This document shows positions 6,889 through 17,500 of a stretch of DNA of 64,000 bases, piece by piece. Source of the DNA: an uncultured Cedecea sp. (GTDB lineage: Bacteria; Pseudomonadota; Gammaproteobacteria; Enterobacterales; Enterobacteriaceae); assembly GCF_947498825.1 (NCBI RefSeq), contig NZ_CANMLV010000012.1, positions 1 to 64,000 of the forward strand, given 5' to 3'. Below the pieces are notes generated by a model. That model saw only the letters and a list, made by a program, of their open reading frames with translations, was not told where the DNA came from and searched no databases. Each line of letters starts with the position of its first letter. Positions within the stretch are counted from its first letter, which is position 1. The translations under genes were made by a program, and so were the position numbers.

Positions 6889-9324
6889 ATGTCTGGCATG
6901 TTAACTTTTCTTCGTGTGTGCCTGTTGCTACTGGTGGCATTTGTGCCTCAGTGGTCTGTGGCGGCGAGCGATAGCGATAGCGCTCAGCAAAATGGCGATG
7001 TGTCAGTAAAGATTAATGCTGCTGTCGAACTGCCTAAGATGCAGAAAGTACTCGATAAGATTAAGCAGCAGGTTTCCGGTGAAACCAATGATACCCGACT
7101 TAAAGCCCTGAATGACTTGGCTCTCGAACTGTCCGGTACGGCAGATCGTCTGACTCAGGCGCTGACGTCCTTAAGCACGCAACTACAGGCTCAACTGGAA
7201 GTGCTTGGCCCGGTTCCGGCGGCGGACAGTGGGGTCAAAGAACTGGTGGATGTGACCAGTAAACGCAGTAAACTGGAAAATCAGAAGAGCAAAACAGACG
7301 AACAGATTAAACAGGCGGAGGCGATAAAATCTGGGGCAATAAATCTTTCTGCCCAAATTATTAACCTGCGCCGCGATGCGGTAAAAACCCAACTTGCGCT
7401 TAATGCTGGCAGCATTTTTAGCCCACGCTTTTGGGCTCCTCTTATCAATCCCCAAAGTGATGACAGCGATAAAATTAGCCGCTTTTTTGATGAGCTGACG
7501 TCATCAGCCGAGCTTTCCTTCGCGCCAGACTGGCTATTCGGTACTCTGGGCTGGATTTTGGCTGCCGGGCTGGTGGCGACTTTAGGTCGACGCTATCTTG
7601 AAGAGTTTCTCGCCTGGATAGGTATTCACCATTTACCGGAAGGGCGTTTACGTCGTAGTTTCCTGGCTGCCGCGACTGTGCTGACCACGCTGGCCGCTGT
7701 TGTGCTGGCATTTAATTTCCTCGATTTGGCATTTACCCGTAACGATGGGGTAGGGGAAGATGTCCGAGTCTTTGCCGATAAGCTGGTCGGACTGAGTATC
7801 TTCTGCGGATTGATTGCCGGCCTCGGGCGTGCTTTTCTCTCCACCCGCCGACCTTCCTGGCGTTTGCCACAAATCTCAGACCAGGTTGCGCTGGCATTAA
7901 AGCCCTTTCCACCTTTGACGGCGACGCTGGTATTTATCTTTCAGGCAGTGGAAAATTTTATCAGCAGTGCCAATACCAGCGTTTCAACCACGATTTTTGC
8001 TAACGGTATGACGGCATTGCTAATTGGTGCCACTGCTCTGGCTATCAGTATGCGCACCAATCTGGTTCGCCGACGTATGGTTCAGGAAGGGTTTCAGCCG
8101 GAAGCCCGGTCCACGCTGGTCGGGCTGATTCAGATGGCACTGACGTTGATTGGTTTTGCCATCATGGTTGCCCTGGTGATTGGCTATATTACCCTCGCAC
8201 GTTTCCTTGCCTATGAGCTTATCTGGATGGGGATCGTCTTTGGTTTATTCTATATCTTCAGCCAGTTAATCGCAGATGCCTGCGAAAGCCTGTTTTCGAC
8301 CAATAATGCGTCCGGCAAACGGATGCAGGCTTCTCTGAATATCAACGAGCGTTATCTTGGGCAAGTCGCTGTCTTGCTGAGTGCCATCGGAAAAACAGTG
8401 CTGCTGCTGGCGGCAATTATGGCTTTGCTGAATGGAACTCTGGGCAGTGCCACCCCTATTGAGTTGGTGCAGAAATCCATTGAGTTCTGGGGAGGGCAGG
8501 GCCTGGAGGCGATGAATATCGTTCCGGCACATGTGGTTAATGCCCTGCTTTGTCTGGCGATCGGCGGTTGGGGGCTTCGCTCGGTGAAGCGCTGGCTGGA
8601 AAACGACTTTCTGCCCAAAACGACGATGGACAGGGGAATACGCGTTTCGCTCATAACTCTGTTCAGCAATATTGGTTTTGTGTTGTTAATCTTGATGACG
8701 TTGTCGATTATGGGTCTGCAGTGGAACAAGCTGGCCTGGATTGTCAGTGCGCTGTCAGTCGGTATCGGTTTTGGTCTACAGGAAATAGTGAAAAACTTTA
8801 TCTCTGGCCTGATCCTGTTGACTGAACGTCCGGTTAAAGTCGGTGACTTGGTCAGTATCAGCGGAATAGAGGGGGATATTCGCCGTATCAACGTACGTGC
8901 GACGGAGATCCAGCTCAGTGATAAGTCCACGGTTATCGTGCCTAACTCGCAGTTTATTTCACAAAATGTGCGCAATGTTACCATGGGCAATGCACAGGGG
9001 GTCGCGACGATAACCCTGACATTCCCACTGGATATCGATCCTGTACATGTACGCCAGCTATTGCTGGATGTCTACAATGATAATGAGCGTATTTTAGAGA
9101 CACCAGAGCCGTCGGTATCCTTTAAGGATTTGACTGCGACCGGTATTATCATGTCGGTAACGGGGCAAGTGGCCAGCCCCAGACAGGTGAGCGGCGCAAA
9201 AAGCGATCTGCTTTTTGATATTCTTACTCGTCTGCGTAAAGAGGGCGTGATGCTCTCCTCGCCACAAACGATGATTATTGAACGTAAAGCAGGCAAGACT
9301 GAATTGCAGGAGATGCCTGAGTAA
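6889..9324 (+). CDS. MscS-family mechanosensitive channel with a DUF3772-type N-terminus
   Basis: 811 residues. A signal peptide (cleavage about AA|SD near residue 26) leads into a periplasmic coiled-coil region (about 30-190, rich in Lys, Gln and Leu), then about ten hydrophobic helices between residues 210 and 640. The MscS pore and beta domain follow: VSALSVGIGFGLQEIVKNF is the pore-lining helix and its exit, and LLTERPVKVGDLVSISGIEG begins the beta domain. Such proteins release solutes on hypo-osmotic shock, and the periplasmic region resembles DUF3772. It is larger than MscS (286 residues) and smaller than MscK. The ATG follows AGGAA by 7 bases. It is monocistronic, ending at a hairpin shared with the convergent gene. 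Confidence 0.8.
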   Translation: MSGMLTFLRVCLLLLVAFVPQWSVAASDSDSAQQNGDVSVKINAAVELPKMQKVLDKIKQQVSGETNDTRLKALNDLALELSGTADRLTQALTSLSTQLQAQLEVLGPVPAADSGVKELVDVTSKRSKLENQKSKTDEQIKQAEAIKSGAINLSAQIINLRRDAVKTQLALNAGSIFSPRFWAPLINPQSDDSDKISRFFDELTSSAELSFAPDWLFGTLGWILAAGLVATLGRRYLEEFLAWIGIHHLPEGRLRRSFLAAATVLTTLAAVVLAFNFLDLAFTRNDGVGEDVRVFADKLVGLSIFCGLIAGLGRAFLSTRRPSWRLPQISDQVALALKPFPPLTATLVFIFQAVENFISSANTSVSTTIFANGMTALLIGATALAISMRTNLVRRRMVQEGFQPEARSTLVGLIQMALTLIGFAIMVALVIGYITLARFLAYELIWMGIVFGLFYIFSQLIADACESLFSTNNASGKRMQASLNINERYLGQVAVLLSAIGKTVLLLAAIMALLNGTLGSATPIELVQKSIEFWGGQGLEAMNIVPAHVVNALLCLAIGGWGLRSVKRWLENDFLPKTTMDRGIRVSLITLFSNIGFVLLILMTLSIMGLQWNKLAWIVSALSVGIGFGLQEIVKNFISGLILLTERPVKVGDLVSISGIEGDIRRINVRATEIQLSDKSTVIVPNSQFISQNVRNVTMGNAQGVATITLTFPLDIDPVHVRQLLLDVYNDNERILETPEPSVSFKDLTATGIIMSVTGQVASPRQVSGAKSDLLFDILTRLRKEGVMLSSPQTMIIERKAGKTELQEMPE

Positions 9325-9333
9325 TCGCCAGAG

Positions 9334-9358
9334 GGCCGCTACCGCTTGGGTAGCGGCC
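9334..9358. terminator. Hairpin between convergent genes
   Basis: A perfect 10-bp stem (GGCCGCTACC / GGTAGCGGCC) with a 5-base loop lies in the 43-base gap between the channel gene and the convergent outer-membrane gene. It has no long T-run on either side, but its position suits a shared bidirectional terminator. Confidence 0.6.
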
Positions 9359-9367
9359 TGACCCGAT

Positions 9368-10204
9368 TCAGAAACGCCAGGTCATCCCCACCACCGGACC
9401 ACTGAGCAGGGTGTTGTACACATGCCCATTATGGTCATAATTCACCTTCAGAGCCTTATAGCCTGCTGATGCGGAAAGCGTATCGGTGAAAGAGTAGGTT
9501 GCACTGGCAAGCACTGACCAAGTGAGATCTGACCCCGCACCAAATCCACCGATATCCGCCTCAGACTGAACAGACCAGTTATCGCCGAGAGGGAAGAACG
9601 CCCTCATGCCAACTAACGGATCAACCCACTTAAAGTCTTCACTGTAAGATGCGGAGTGACTCCCTATTGCTGGATGACTGGTGGTCACGCTAACGCTATT
9701 GGAAATATGCCAGAAGCGCATGCCTCCCAGCATATCGAGGGTATACTCTGGCGTATCCAGTACGCGATACCCTCCGAGGAGTGTTGCCATAAATTGTGTG
9801 GAATCGACCTTTCCCTCTACATTGGCGCCTGCCGGAATCGTGATACCCAGCCCCGGAATCTGGAATGCAGACAGTGGACCACTAGCCCTGGCATCACGGG
9901 TATCGACATACATCAGGTTTCCGGAAAGTACAAAACGTTGCTGGCGTGCCCAGATATTCAGAAACCCGCCCACTCTGAGATGTTCCATTACATCAGAAAA
10001 CGATTTATCAACATCCAGGGTTGATCCTCGCTGGAATGGCGACACTTTTCCGTTAAGGCTGGCTGCCCACAGGAAGGGGGTAACCTGTAAGGTCCAGTCA
10101 GGCTTTTTGCGGGGTTCCTGCGCTTGTTCGGGGGGCGTTGCTATGGCTGACGCGGCCTGGATAGCGTAGAGGGACAGGGCGATGAAAAGTGGCAGTCGGT
10201 ACAA
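9368..10204 (-). CDS. Outer-membrane beta-barrel protein, function unknown
   Basis: 278 residues. A signal peptide ends near SAIA|TPPEQ, followed by alternating amphipathic strands and a C-terminal Trp-Arg-Phe, the typical signature for BAM-dependent outer-membrane insertion. The size suits a small barrel of eight to ten strands. The start is a TTG (10204-10202): an AAGGAGAG ribosome site lies just upstream and there is no ATG before the signal peptide. No family name comes to mind. Nothing in the context ties it to its neighbours, which are transcribed the other way. Confidence 0.65.
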   Translation of the reverse strand: MYRLPLFIALSLYAIQAASAIATPPEQAQEPRKKPDWTLQVTPFLWAASLNGKVSPFQRGSTLDVDKSFSDVMEHLRVGGFLNIWARQQRFVLSGNLMYVDTRDARASGPLSAFQIPGLGITIPAGANVEGKVDSTQFMATLLGGYRVLDTPEYTLDMLGGMRFWHISNSVSVTTSHPAIGSHSASYSEDFKWVDPLVGMRAFFPLGDNWSVQSEADIGGFGAGSDLTWSVLASATYSFTDTLSASAGYKALKVNYDHNGHVYNTLLSGPVVGMTWRF

Positions 10205-10321
10205 AGTCTCTCTCCTTTTTATTTACGGGAATAGATAAACAAGCCACTTATCCATCCGGTCTTTTTTAGCTTACTATACTTACAGAAGTGAAACCCGCAA
10301 AATCAAAATGAGATAAGATCC

Positions 10322-11386
10322 ATGATATTGAAAAAAAATTCATTTCTCTCCACCTGTAGCGTCGCGCTTCTGTGTGCCGGCATGTTGATACCAACGGTTG
10401 AGGCCTGTACACGGCTGGTGTATCTCGGTGCCAATGACCAGGTGATTACCGCGCGTTCTATGGACTGGAAGGTGGATGTGGGGACCAATCTCTGGGTATT
10501 CCCACGAGGCATGGAACGAAGCGGAGAAGCCGGTAAAAATTCGGCAACCTGGAAATCAAAATACGGCAGCGTTATCGCTTCCGGCTATGATATTTCCACC
10601 ACCGATGGGATGAATGAAGCCGGGCTGGTCGCCAATGTGCTGTGGCTGGTCGAGTCGTCCTATCCGGCACCGGATGCGCAAAAACCGGGCCTGACAATTG
10701 CGGCCTGGGCGCAGTATGTGCTGGATAACTTCGCCACTGTACAGGAAGCAGTGGACGTTCTGAGTAAAGAACCGTTCAGCATTGTCACTGATAATGTACC
10801 GGGGGAAGAGCGTCTGGCGACTTTGCACCTTTCATTGTCAGATGCCAGCGGTGACAGTGCCATTATTGAGTATATCGACGGTAAGCAGGTTATCCACCAT
10901 AGCCGTAGCTATCAGGTAATGACGAATTCGCCGACGTTTGAGAAACAACTGGTGATCGATGAGTACTGGAAGCAGATTGGCGGAACCGTGATGCTGCCAG
11001 GCAGTAATAATGCGACTGACCGCTTTGCCCGAGCAGCTTTCTACGTGAACGCGATCCCGAAATCCGAGGATCGGGTGGAGGCGATTGCCAGTACCTTCAG
11101 TGTGATCCGTAATGTGTCAGTTCCTTATGGTATTTCAACGCCGGATCAACCGAATATTTCCTCTACGCGCTGGCGTACGGTAGCCGATCAGAAGAATCGG
11201 GTTTACTTTTTCGAGTCCGCGCTTACGCCTAACGTCTTCTGGACCGATCTGAAAACACTCGATTTTTCTGAGAAAACCGGCAAAGTGATGAAGCTGGATC
11301 TGGGGCCGAATCAGACCCATGTTTACGCCGGAAATGCCAACGGGCATTATAAAGAGGCAAAACCCTTTAAATTCCTCGGCGTGTAA
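10322..11386 (+). CDS. Penicillin V acylase-type linear amide C-N hydrolase, periplasmic
   Basis: 354 residues of the Ntn-hydrolase (choloylglycine hydrolase) family. The signal peptide ends at Ala28, so the mature protein starts with Cys29 (CTRLVYLG), the N-terminal nucleophile of this family. ARSMDW, DGMNEAGLVANVLWL and the MTNSP segment are the other conserved active-site stretches. The protein closely resembles the penicillin V acylase described from Pectobacterium. Such enzymes hydrolyse penicillin V and, in Gram-negatives, also long-chain acyl-homoserine lactones, so quorum quenching is a possible natural role. It stands alone between a divergent barrel gene and cstA. Confidence 0.85.
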   Translation: MILKKNSFLSTCSVALLCAGMLIPTVEACTRLVYLGANDQVITARSMDWKVDVGTNLWVFPRGMERSGEAGKNSATWKSKYGSVIASGYDISTTDGMNEAGLVANVLWLVESSYPAPDAQKPGLTIAAWAQYVLDNFATVQEAVDVLSKEPFSIVTDNVPGEERLATLHLSLSDASGDSAIIEYIDGKQVIHHSRSYQVMTNSPTFEKQLVIDEYWKQIGGTVMLPGSNNATDRFARAAFYVNAIPKSEDRVEAIASTFSVIRNVSVPYGISTPDQPNISSTRWRTVADQKNRVYFFESALTPNVFWTDLKTLDFSEKTGKVMKLDLGPNQTHVYAGNANGHYKEAKPFKFLGV

Positions 11387-11404
11387 GTGGGGGATTTATG
11401 CGTT

Positions 11405-11440
11405 ACCGGTCTGTATTACGCAGACCGGTGACCTTTTTAT
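11405..11440 (+). terminator. Rho-independent terminator after the acylase gene
   Basis: A 9-bp stem (ACCGGTCTG / CAGACCGGT) with a 7-base loop is followed by GACC and a T-rich tail (CTTTTTATTTTT). Confidence 0.85.
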
Positions 11441-11575
11441 TTTTATAATATTTATATGAATTAACTTGTTGAGCCAGCGCTGCTGCCGATGGCCACGCCT
11501 CCTCATCTTACCAGTGGAACATACTGGTTTTGTGCACAATTTCCTCTCCTATATTCTCTCTGTTTCCTGGTTCAA

Positions 11576-11591
11576 AGTGATCATGTTAACA
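11576..11591 (+). promoter_or_regulatory. Possible CRP site upstream of cstA
   Basis: AGTGA-N6-TAACA differs from the CRP consensus TGTGA-N6-TCACA at one base in each half. It lies 112 bases before the cstA start. E. coli cstA depends on cAMP-CRP, which makes a site expected here. The match itself is only fair. Confidence 0.4.
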
Positions 11592-11702
11592 ATCTGGTGT
11601 AAATGTCCTGCTATTGTTTGTTTTTGTGTCAAGATTGTTAAATGTAAGGTGTTTAATGGATACAAAACGTAACAATCCCTACAATTAATACGGACAATAA
11701 TT

Positions 11703-13808
11703 ATGAATAATTCAGGAAAGTACCTTATGTGGGCGCTACTCTCCGTTATCGGAGCGTTCGCCCTTGGCTATATTGCACTAAACCGGGGAGAGCAAATTAA
11801 CGCCCTGTGGATCGTCGTCGCTTCCGTGTGCGTTTATCTTATCGCCTACCGTTTCTATGGAAGATATATCGCGAAAAATGTCTTACAGGTCGATCCCACA
11901 AGGATGACACCTGCGATTAAACATAATGACGGACTCGATTATGTTCCGACCGACAAAAAAGTCCTCTTTGGACATCACTTTGCAGCGATCGCAGGTGCGG
12001 GTCCCTTGGTGGGGCCGGTGCTTGCAGCCCAGATGGGCTATCTGCCGGGAATGATTTGGCTGCTTGCAGGTGTGGTGCTGGCAGGAGCCGTGCAGGACTT
12101 TATGGTTCTGTTTGTTTCTACTCGTCGGGATGGTCGCTCACTGGGGGAGCTGGTGCGTGAAGAAATGGGGCCTACTGCCGGGGTACTGGCACTGATTGCC
12201 ACCTTTATGATCATGGTTATCATCCTCGCGGTGCTGGCAATGATCGTGGTGAAAGCGCTGGCCCATAGTCCGTGGGGGACGTATACCGTCGCATTCACCA
12301 TTCCGCTGGCGCTATTTATGGGGATATATATTCGCTATCTGCGCCCTGGACGTATCGGTGAAGTTTCGGTGATTGGCCTGGTATTACTGGTGTTTGCCAT
12401 TATTTCCGGGGGTTGGGTTGCCGAAAGTGAAACCTGGGCGCCGTGGTTTGACTATACCGGGGTTCAGTTAACCTGGATGCTGGTAGGGTATGGTTTTGTC
12501 GCTTCCGTACTGCCAGTGTGGCTGCTGTTAGCACCGAGAGACTATCTGTCAACCTTCCTGAAAATTGGCACAATCGTTGGCCTTGCCATCGGCATTTTGA
12601 TTATGCGCCCAACGCTCAGTATGCCCGCCCTGACAAAATTTATTGATGGCAGCGGTCCGGTGTGGGCAGGCGATCTGTTCCCGTTCTTGTTTATTACTAT
12701 TGCCTGTGGGGCGGTATCCGGTTTCCACGCTCTGATTTCATCGGGGACTACGCCGAAAATGCTCGCCAGTGAAGGCCAGGCCTGTTTTATCGGCTACGGC
12801 GGTATGTTGATGGAGTCCTTTGTCGCGATTATGGCATTGGTGGCAGCCTGTATCATCGATCCGGGTGTCTATTTTGCCATGAACAGTCCGATGGCCGTTT
12901 TGGCTCCTGCGGGTACTGTTGATGTTGTCGCATCTGCCGCGCAAGTGGTGAGTTCCTGGGGCTTTGTGGTGACTCCGGACTTACTTCATCAAATTGCCAA
13001 CGAAGTGGGTGAGCAGTCTATTATCTCCCGCGCAGGTGGGGCGCCTACGCTTGCCGTCGGTATGGCATATATCCTCCACGGTGCGCTAGGGGGGCTGATG
13101 GATGTCTCCTTCTGGTATCACTTCGCGATTCTCTTTGAAGCCCTGTTTATCCTGACCGCGGTGGATGCCGGAACCCGTGCCGCACGCTTTATGCTGCAAG
13201 ATCTGCTGGGCGTTGTCAGCCCAGGGCTGAAACGTACTGACTCGCTACCGGCTAACCTCTTAGCCACTGCGTTATGTGTACTGGCCTGGGGATATTTTCT
13301 GCACCAAGGGGTGGTTGACCCTCTGGGCGGTATCAATACCTTATGGCCATTGTTTGGTATCGCGAACCAAATGCTGGCCGGAATGGCACTGATGCTCTGT
13401 GCGGTCGTTCTGTTTAAAATGAAACGTCAGCGCTATGCATGGGTAGCTTTGGTTCCGACGGCTTGGCTGTTAATTTGTACCTTGACCGCGGGCTGGCAGA
13501 AATCATTCAGCCCGGACACTAAACTGGGTTTCCTGGCGATTGCTAACAAATTCCAGGCGATGATTGATAGTGGTAATATCCCACCACAATATACCGAGTC
13601 ACAGCTTGCCCAGCTGGTATTCAATAACCGTCTGGATGCAGGTTTGACTATCTTCTTTATGGTGGTGGTGATTGTCCTGGCTGTATTTGCTATCAAAACA
13701 GCTCTGGCAGCCTTAAAGACAGACAAACCGACTTCAAAAGAGACACCGTACGAACCGATGCCGGCAGACGCTGCCCATTTGAATGGTTCAACAAATCGTA
13801 CGCATTGA
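11703..13808 (+). CDS. cstA: Carbon starvation protein A, peptide/pyruvate transporter
   Basis: 701 residues, almost identical in length and sequence to E. coli CstA, from the N-terminus (LNRGEQINALWIVVAS) to the C-terminal KETPYEPMP. It is an inner-membrane protein with many transmembrane helices. CstA supports peptide uptake during carbon starvation and, with YbdD, has been linked to pyruvate uptake. The sequence fits CstA better than its paralogue BtsT/YjiY. ybdD follows 56 bases downstream, as in E. coli. A hairpin in that gap may lower expression of the second gene. Confidence 0.95.
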   Translation: MNNSGKYLMWALLSVIGAFALGYIALNRGEQINALWIVVASVCVYLIAYRFYGRYIAKNVLQVDPTRMTPAIKHNDGLDYVPTDKKVLFGHHFAAIAGAGPLVGPVLAAQMGYLPGMIWLLAGVVLAGAVQDFMVLFVSTRRDGRSLGELVREEMGPTAGVLALIATFMIMVIILAVLAMIVVKALAHSPWGTYTVAFTIPLALFMGIYIRYLRPGRIGEVSVIGLVLLVFAIISGGWVAESETWAPWFDYTGVQLTWMLVGYGFVASVLPVWLLLAPRDYLSTFLKIGTIVGLAIGILIMRPTLSMPALTKFIDGSGPVWAGDLFPFLFITIACGAVSGFHALISSGTTPKMLASEGQACFIGYGGMLMESFVAIMALVAACIIDPGVYFAMNSPMAVLAPAGTVDVVASAAQVVSSWGFVVTPDLLHQIANEVGEQSIISRAGGAPTLAVGMAYILHGALGGLMDVSFWYHFAILFEALFILTAVDAGTRAARFMLQDLLGVVSPGLKRTDSLPANLLATALCVLAWGYFLHQGVVDPLGGINTLWPLFGIANQMLAGMALMLCAVVLFKMKRQRYAWVALVPTAWLLICTLTAGWQKSFSPDTKLGFLAIANKFQAMIDSGNIPPQYTESQLAQLVFNNRLDAGLTIFFMVVVIVLAVFAIKTALAALKTDKPTSKETPYEPMPADAAHLNGSTNRTH

Positions 13809-13820
13809 GGTAATATGTCA

Positions 13821-13845
13821 CCCGACCTGCCAGATACAGGTCGGG
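13821..13845 (+). terminator. Intercistronic hairpin between cstA and ybdD
   Basis: A 9-bp GC-rich stem (CCCGACCTG / CAGGTCGGG) with a 7-base loop is followed by only three Ts. It may stabilise the cstA mRNA end or partly terminate before ybdD. Confidence 0.55.
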
Positions 13846-13864
13846 TTTACTGAAAAGGACAAAA

Positions 13865-14065
13865 ATGATGTTTGATGCGCTCTCTAAAGCAGGAAAATAC
13901 CTCGGCCATGCCGCTAAAATGATGGTTGGTGTACCGGATTACGAGAATTATGTGGAACATATCCGCATCACTCATCCCGAGCAGACGCCGATGACCTATG
14001 AAGAGTTTTTCCGCGACAGGCAGGATGCGCGTTACGGCGGAAAGGGCGGGGCAAAGTGTTGTTGA
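13865..14065 (+). CDS. ybdD: YbdD/YjiX family small protein
   Basis: 66 residues that match E. coli YbdD over the full length, including [38 protein letters not shown] and the Cys-Cys end. Family members accompany CstA or BtsT transporters and are needed for their activity, though the mechanism is unclear. An AAGGA ribosome site precedes two adjacent ATGs; the E. coli protein starts at the second (13868). Confidence 0.93.
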   Translation: MMFDALSKAGKYLGHAAKMMVGVPDYENYVEHIRITHPEQTPMTYEEFFRDRQDARYGGKGGAKCC

Positions 14066-14559
14066 TGGCCAGGACAGGCGGTGTATGGTGAAAAGCGTTC
14101 CTGCCGCCACCTCGACTTATTTCATTTTACAGGCGATAGCAGAGAATATCGCGTTCTTAAGTCTGCCTGAAATCCCCTCTGCCGTACTCTTCGATTAGCC
14201 TCTGGTTCTCTGTCTGTTTAACGCCTTTCGATTGCGGATAAGAACAATCCTCAGCGGCGGTGTTTTTTACGCTGATATGGCTGACAGGTTATTGTCATTT
14301 ATTCCTTCACTGGATGGCGATATACCCAGCGCTAAACAGCCTCACAGCCTTGTTCCGATACCATTCAGGCTGAATGAACGGGTTAACAGCAGTCTGAACA
14401 TTGCGTTTATCCGATGGTTTATTGTACGTTCAGTGCCTATACTATAGGCATGATATGGTAATAGAAAAAATAAAGTAAAAACTATTCATATCAAATCGTT
14501 AATTAATCATAAAATATTGCTTTGGGTCATGGGCAATAGGATCAGGGATACTGCCGCAG
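14066..14559. other. Gene-free stretch upstream of the macroglobulin gene
   Basis: No supportable gene in about 490 bases. The only distinct element is a perfect palindrome at 14434-14450. The last 60 bases are AT-rich. Confidence 0.5.
14434..14450. promoter_or_regulatory. Perfect 8-1-8 palindrome, operator-like
   Basis: TGCCTATA-C-TATAGGCA lies 110 bases before the macroglobulin start. It is the size of a dimer-binding operator and contains TATACT, which could be part of a -10 region. I cannot assign a regulator. Confidence 0.35.
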
Positions 14560-17500
14560 ATGGATTTACTCAGATTTTTGCTCCGTTTACCTTTTACCTT
14601 AATAAAAGGCTTCTTTTGCCTGCTGGCTTTTATTTTTAGTCTGTCAGGGCGTCTCGTAAAACCCGTTGTGGGCAATATTGCCTGGCATCCTCCCCGCTGG
14701 TGGCCGGTCGTGTCCGGTTTCCTGACTCGCGGTTTTAAGCGTATGGAGCGCGGGGTAGATAAATACCCGAAAACGGTTTCTCTGGCGATTCTGCTGTTGC
14801 TTGGCGCAGCAGGGGCGGGGGTCTATGGCTGGCACTGGTGGCTGAATCGCCCGCAACCTATTGAACCGGCACCGATGGTGTACCAAAAAGCCAGTGTGCG
14901 GGTCAGAGGCCCGGAAACAATCCATTATACGGAGCAAAAGCCGGCCCCTCAGCAGGTTGTTTTTACTTTTAATCACTCGGTCGCCCCCATCACGGATATC
15001 GACAAAGTGGTGGAAAAGGGCATTGCGTTAAATCCCGCGGTGGCAGGTGAATGGAAATGGGTCACTGGCGACAGGCTGGTATTCACGCCAAAACAGCCCT
15101 TGCCGATGGGGGCAAGCTATCGCGTTAATTTCTCTCCCAAGGTTTTACTCGCGCCGCAAATTCAGCTGCAGAAGACAGAGTATGAATTCAGTGCGCCAGC
15201 CTTCGGTTATCAGTTAAATCATTCGGAGTATTATCAGGATCCGCAGGACCCTCAAAAGCGCAGCGCAATCTTTAACGTCAGGTTTAATGCCCCGGTGGAT
15301 GTGGCCAGTTTTGAGAAAAATATCGCTCTTGGTTTGAGGGAAGGTAAAGGGAAAACCGAATCAAAACTCAAGTATTCCGTGGTCTTTGATCAGAAAAAAC
15401 TCAATGCCTGGGTGCATTCTGAACCGCTGAAACCCCTTGATTACGGCGGTTCTGTGCATATGACGATAGCCCAGGGCGTGAAGGCATCAGTCGCCTCCAA
15501 TGCCACAACTCAGTCGCGCAGTGCCAGTGTTTCGGTACCGAATCTTTATAGTCTGAAGGTGGATAATATCAGTGCCCAGCTGGTTGCCAGTGATGGCGCG
15601 AAAGGGCAGCCTGTGCTGGTTATTGATTTCAGTGATGCAGTAAAGGACAAAGATATCCGCCGGGCAGTAAAAGCCTGGTTGCTGCCGCAGCATAATCCTG
15701 ATGATACAGAGGCCGGCACCGGCGTGGATGATTACGCCAGCTGGGATGTCGGGCGTATCGACAATAGCGTACTTGCCCAGTCCAAACCGCTTAACATCCA
15801 ACTGAACGAAGGCGAAAACGACTATCAGCCGCAATTTAGTTTCCAGTTTGATGCGCCTGCCCGGCGCTCTCTGCTGGTGGAGATTGATAATGTACTGACC
15901 TCTTCCGGTGGCTATAAAATGCCGGAAAAACGTTACCTGATTGTGAGTGTTCCGGAATATCCGAAGTCTTTGCAATTTATGTCGCAGGGGTCATTGCTGT
16001 CAGTGAAGGGTGACAAGCAAATTAGCGTGACGGCGCGCAACGTGCCGGGAATGCGCCTGGACATTAAACGGGTGATCCCAAGCCAGTTGCAACATATCGT
16101 GTCATTTAAAAGCCGCAAGTATTCATCGACGGATTTTAATCGCCTGAGCGATGAGTATTTTACTGAGCATTTTACCTATCAGAGCGCGGTAAATAACGAC
16201 AATCCCGGTGAAATTCATTACCAGGGCATCGATCTTTCCCGCTATCTGACAACAGACCCCGCTTCGCATCGCGGCGTCTTCCTGCTGACACTTTCTGCGT
16301 GGGATCCGAACAAGGGGGAAGATAGCGCGGGTAATAATGAAGAACGGTCGTATCAGGAGGAGAGTGAAGAGCAGCCGGTCGGGGATTCACGCTTTGTTGT
16401 CGTGACCGATCTGGGCATTATTGCCAAGCGTTCGCAGGATAAAAACCGCGATATATTTGTTCAGTCGATTCACCATGGCACGCCAGTCAGCGCTGCCAAA
16501 GTCTCGGTTATTGGTAAAAATGGTGTCGCGTTACTGACGCAAACGACGGGGGATGACGGCCATGTACGTTTTCCGTCGCTGGATGTGTACACCAGTGAGC
16601 GTACTCCCGTCATGTTCCTGGTTGAAAAAGAAGGTGATGTATCGTTCCTGCCTGTTGACTATAGCAATGACAGATGGCTCGATTTCTCGCGCTTTAATGT
16701 GGGCGGGGATGCCACGCCGAGCGATCCTCGTACATTGAGCAGTTATCTGTTCTCTGACAGAGGCGTTTATCGCCCTGGCGATACATTCCATATTGGTTTG
16801 ATCACCCGTGCGGCGAGCTGGAGCACAGGTCTGGCGGGCGTACCGGTGCGTGCTGAAATCCACGATCCGCGCGATAAACTGATGCGCACTGTGCCCCTGA
16901 CTCTCGGTTCTGCAGGCTTTAATGAACTGAGCTACACTACGGATGAAAATTCACCTACCGGTGAGTGGAATGTCTATCTGTATCTGTCAGGCAAAAATAA
17001 TGAGTATCCCGTGTTGCTCGGGCATACCGCTGTTAATGTGAAAGAGTTCGAGCCGGATCGGCTCAAAGTAAAACTGCAGCTGACACCCGAACGTAAACAG
17101 GGTTGGGTTAAACCTTCGGAGCTACAGGCCAGTATTGATGTGCAGAACCTGTTTGGTACACCCGCGCAGGATCGTCGTGTCGCATCCCGACTGACGTTAC
17201 GCCCCATGTATCCCAGCTTTGATGCCTTCCCGGACTATGCTTTTTATGAAAATAACCGCAACAGCGATGGGTTTGAAACTGAGCTGGAAGACAGCACAAC
17301 AGATGAAAACGGTCGCGCAGACATTGCGCTGGATCTGAAAAATTATGCGGATGCCACCTATCAACTGCAGCTGTTGTCAGAAGCCTTTGTGGCAGGCGGT
17401 GGACGTTCAGTTTCCGCGGCGGCACGAGTGCTGGTTTCACCTTATGATTATCTGATTGGCGTGAAAGCGGATGGTGATTTGGGCTATATCAATCGCGATG

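Noticed and set aside
14232..14447. 71-residue open frame upstream of the macroglobulin gene
   Set aside because: No ribosome site, mixed composition, no recognisable motif, and it overlaps the palindrome region.
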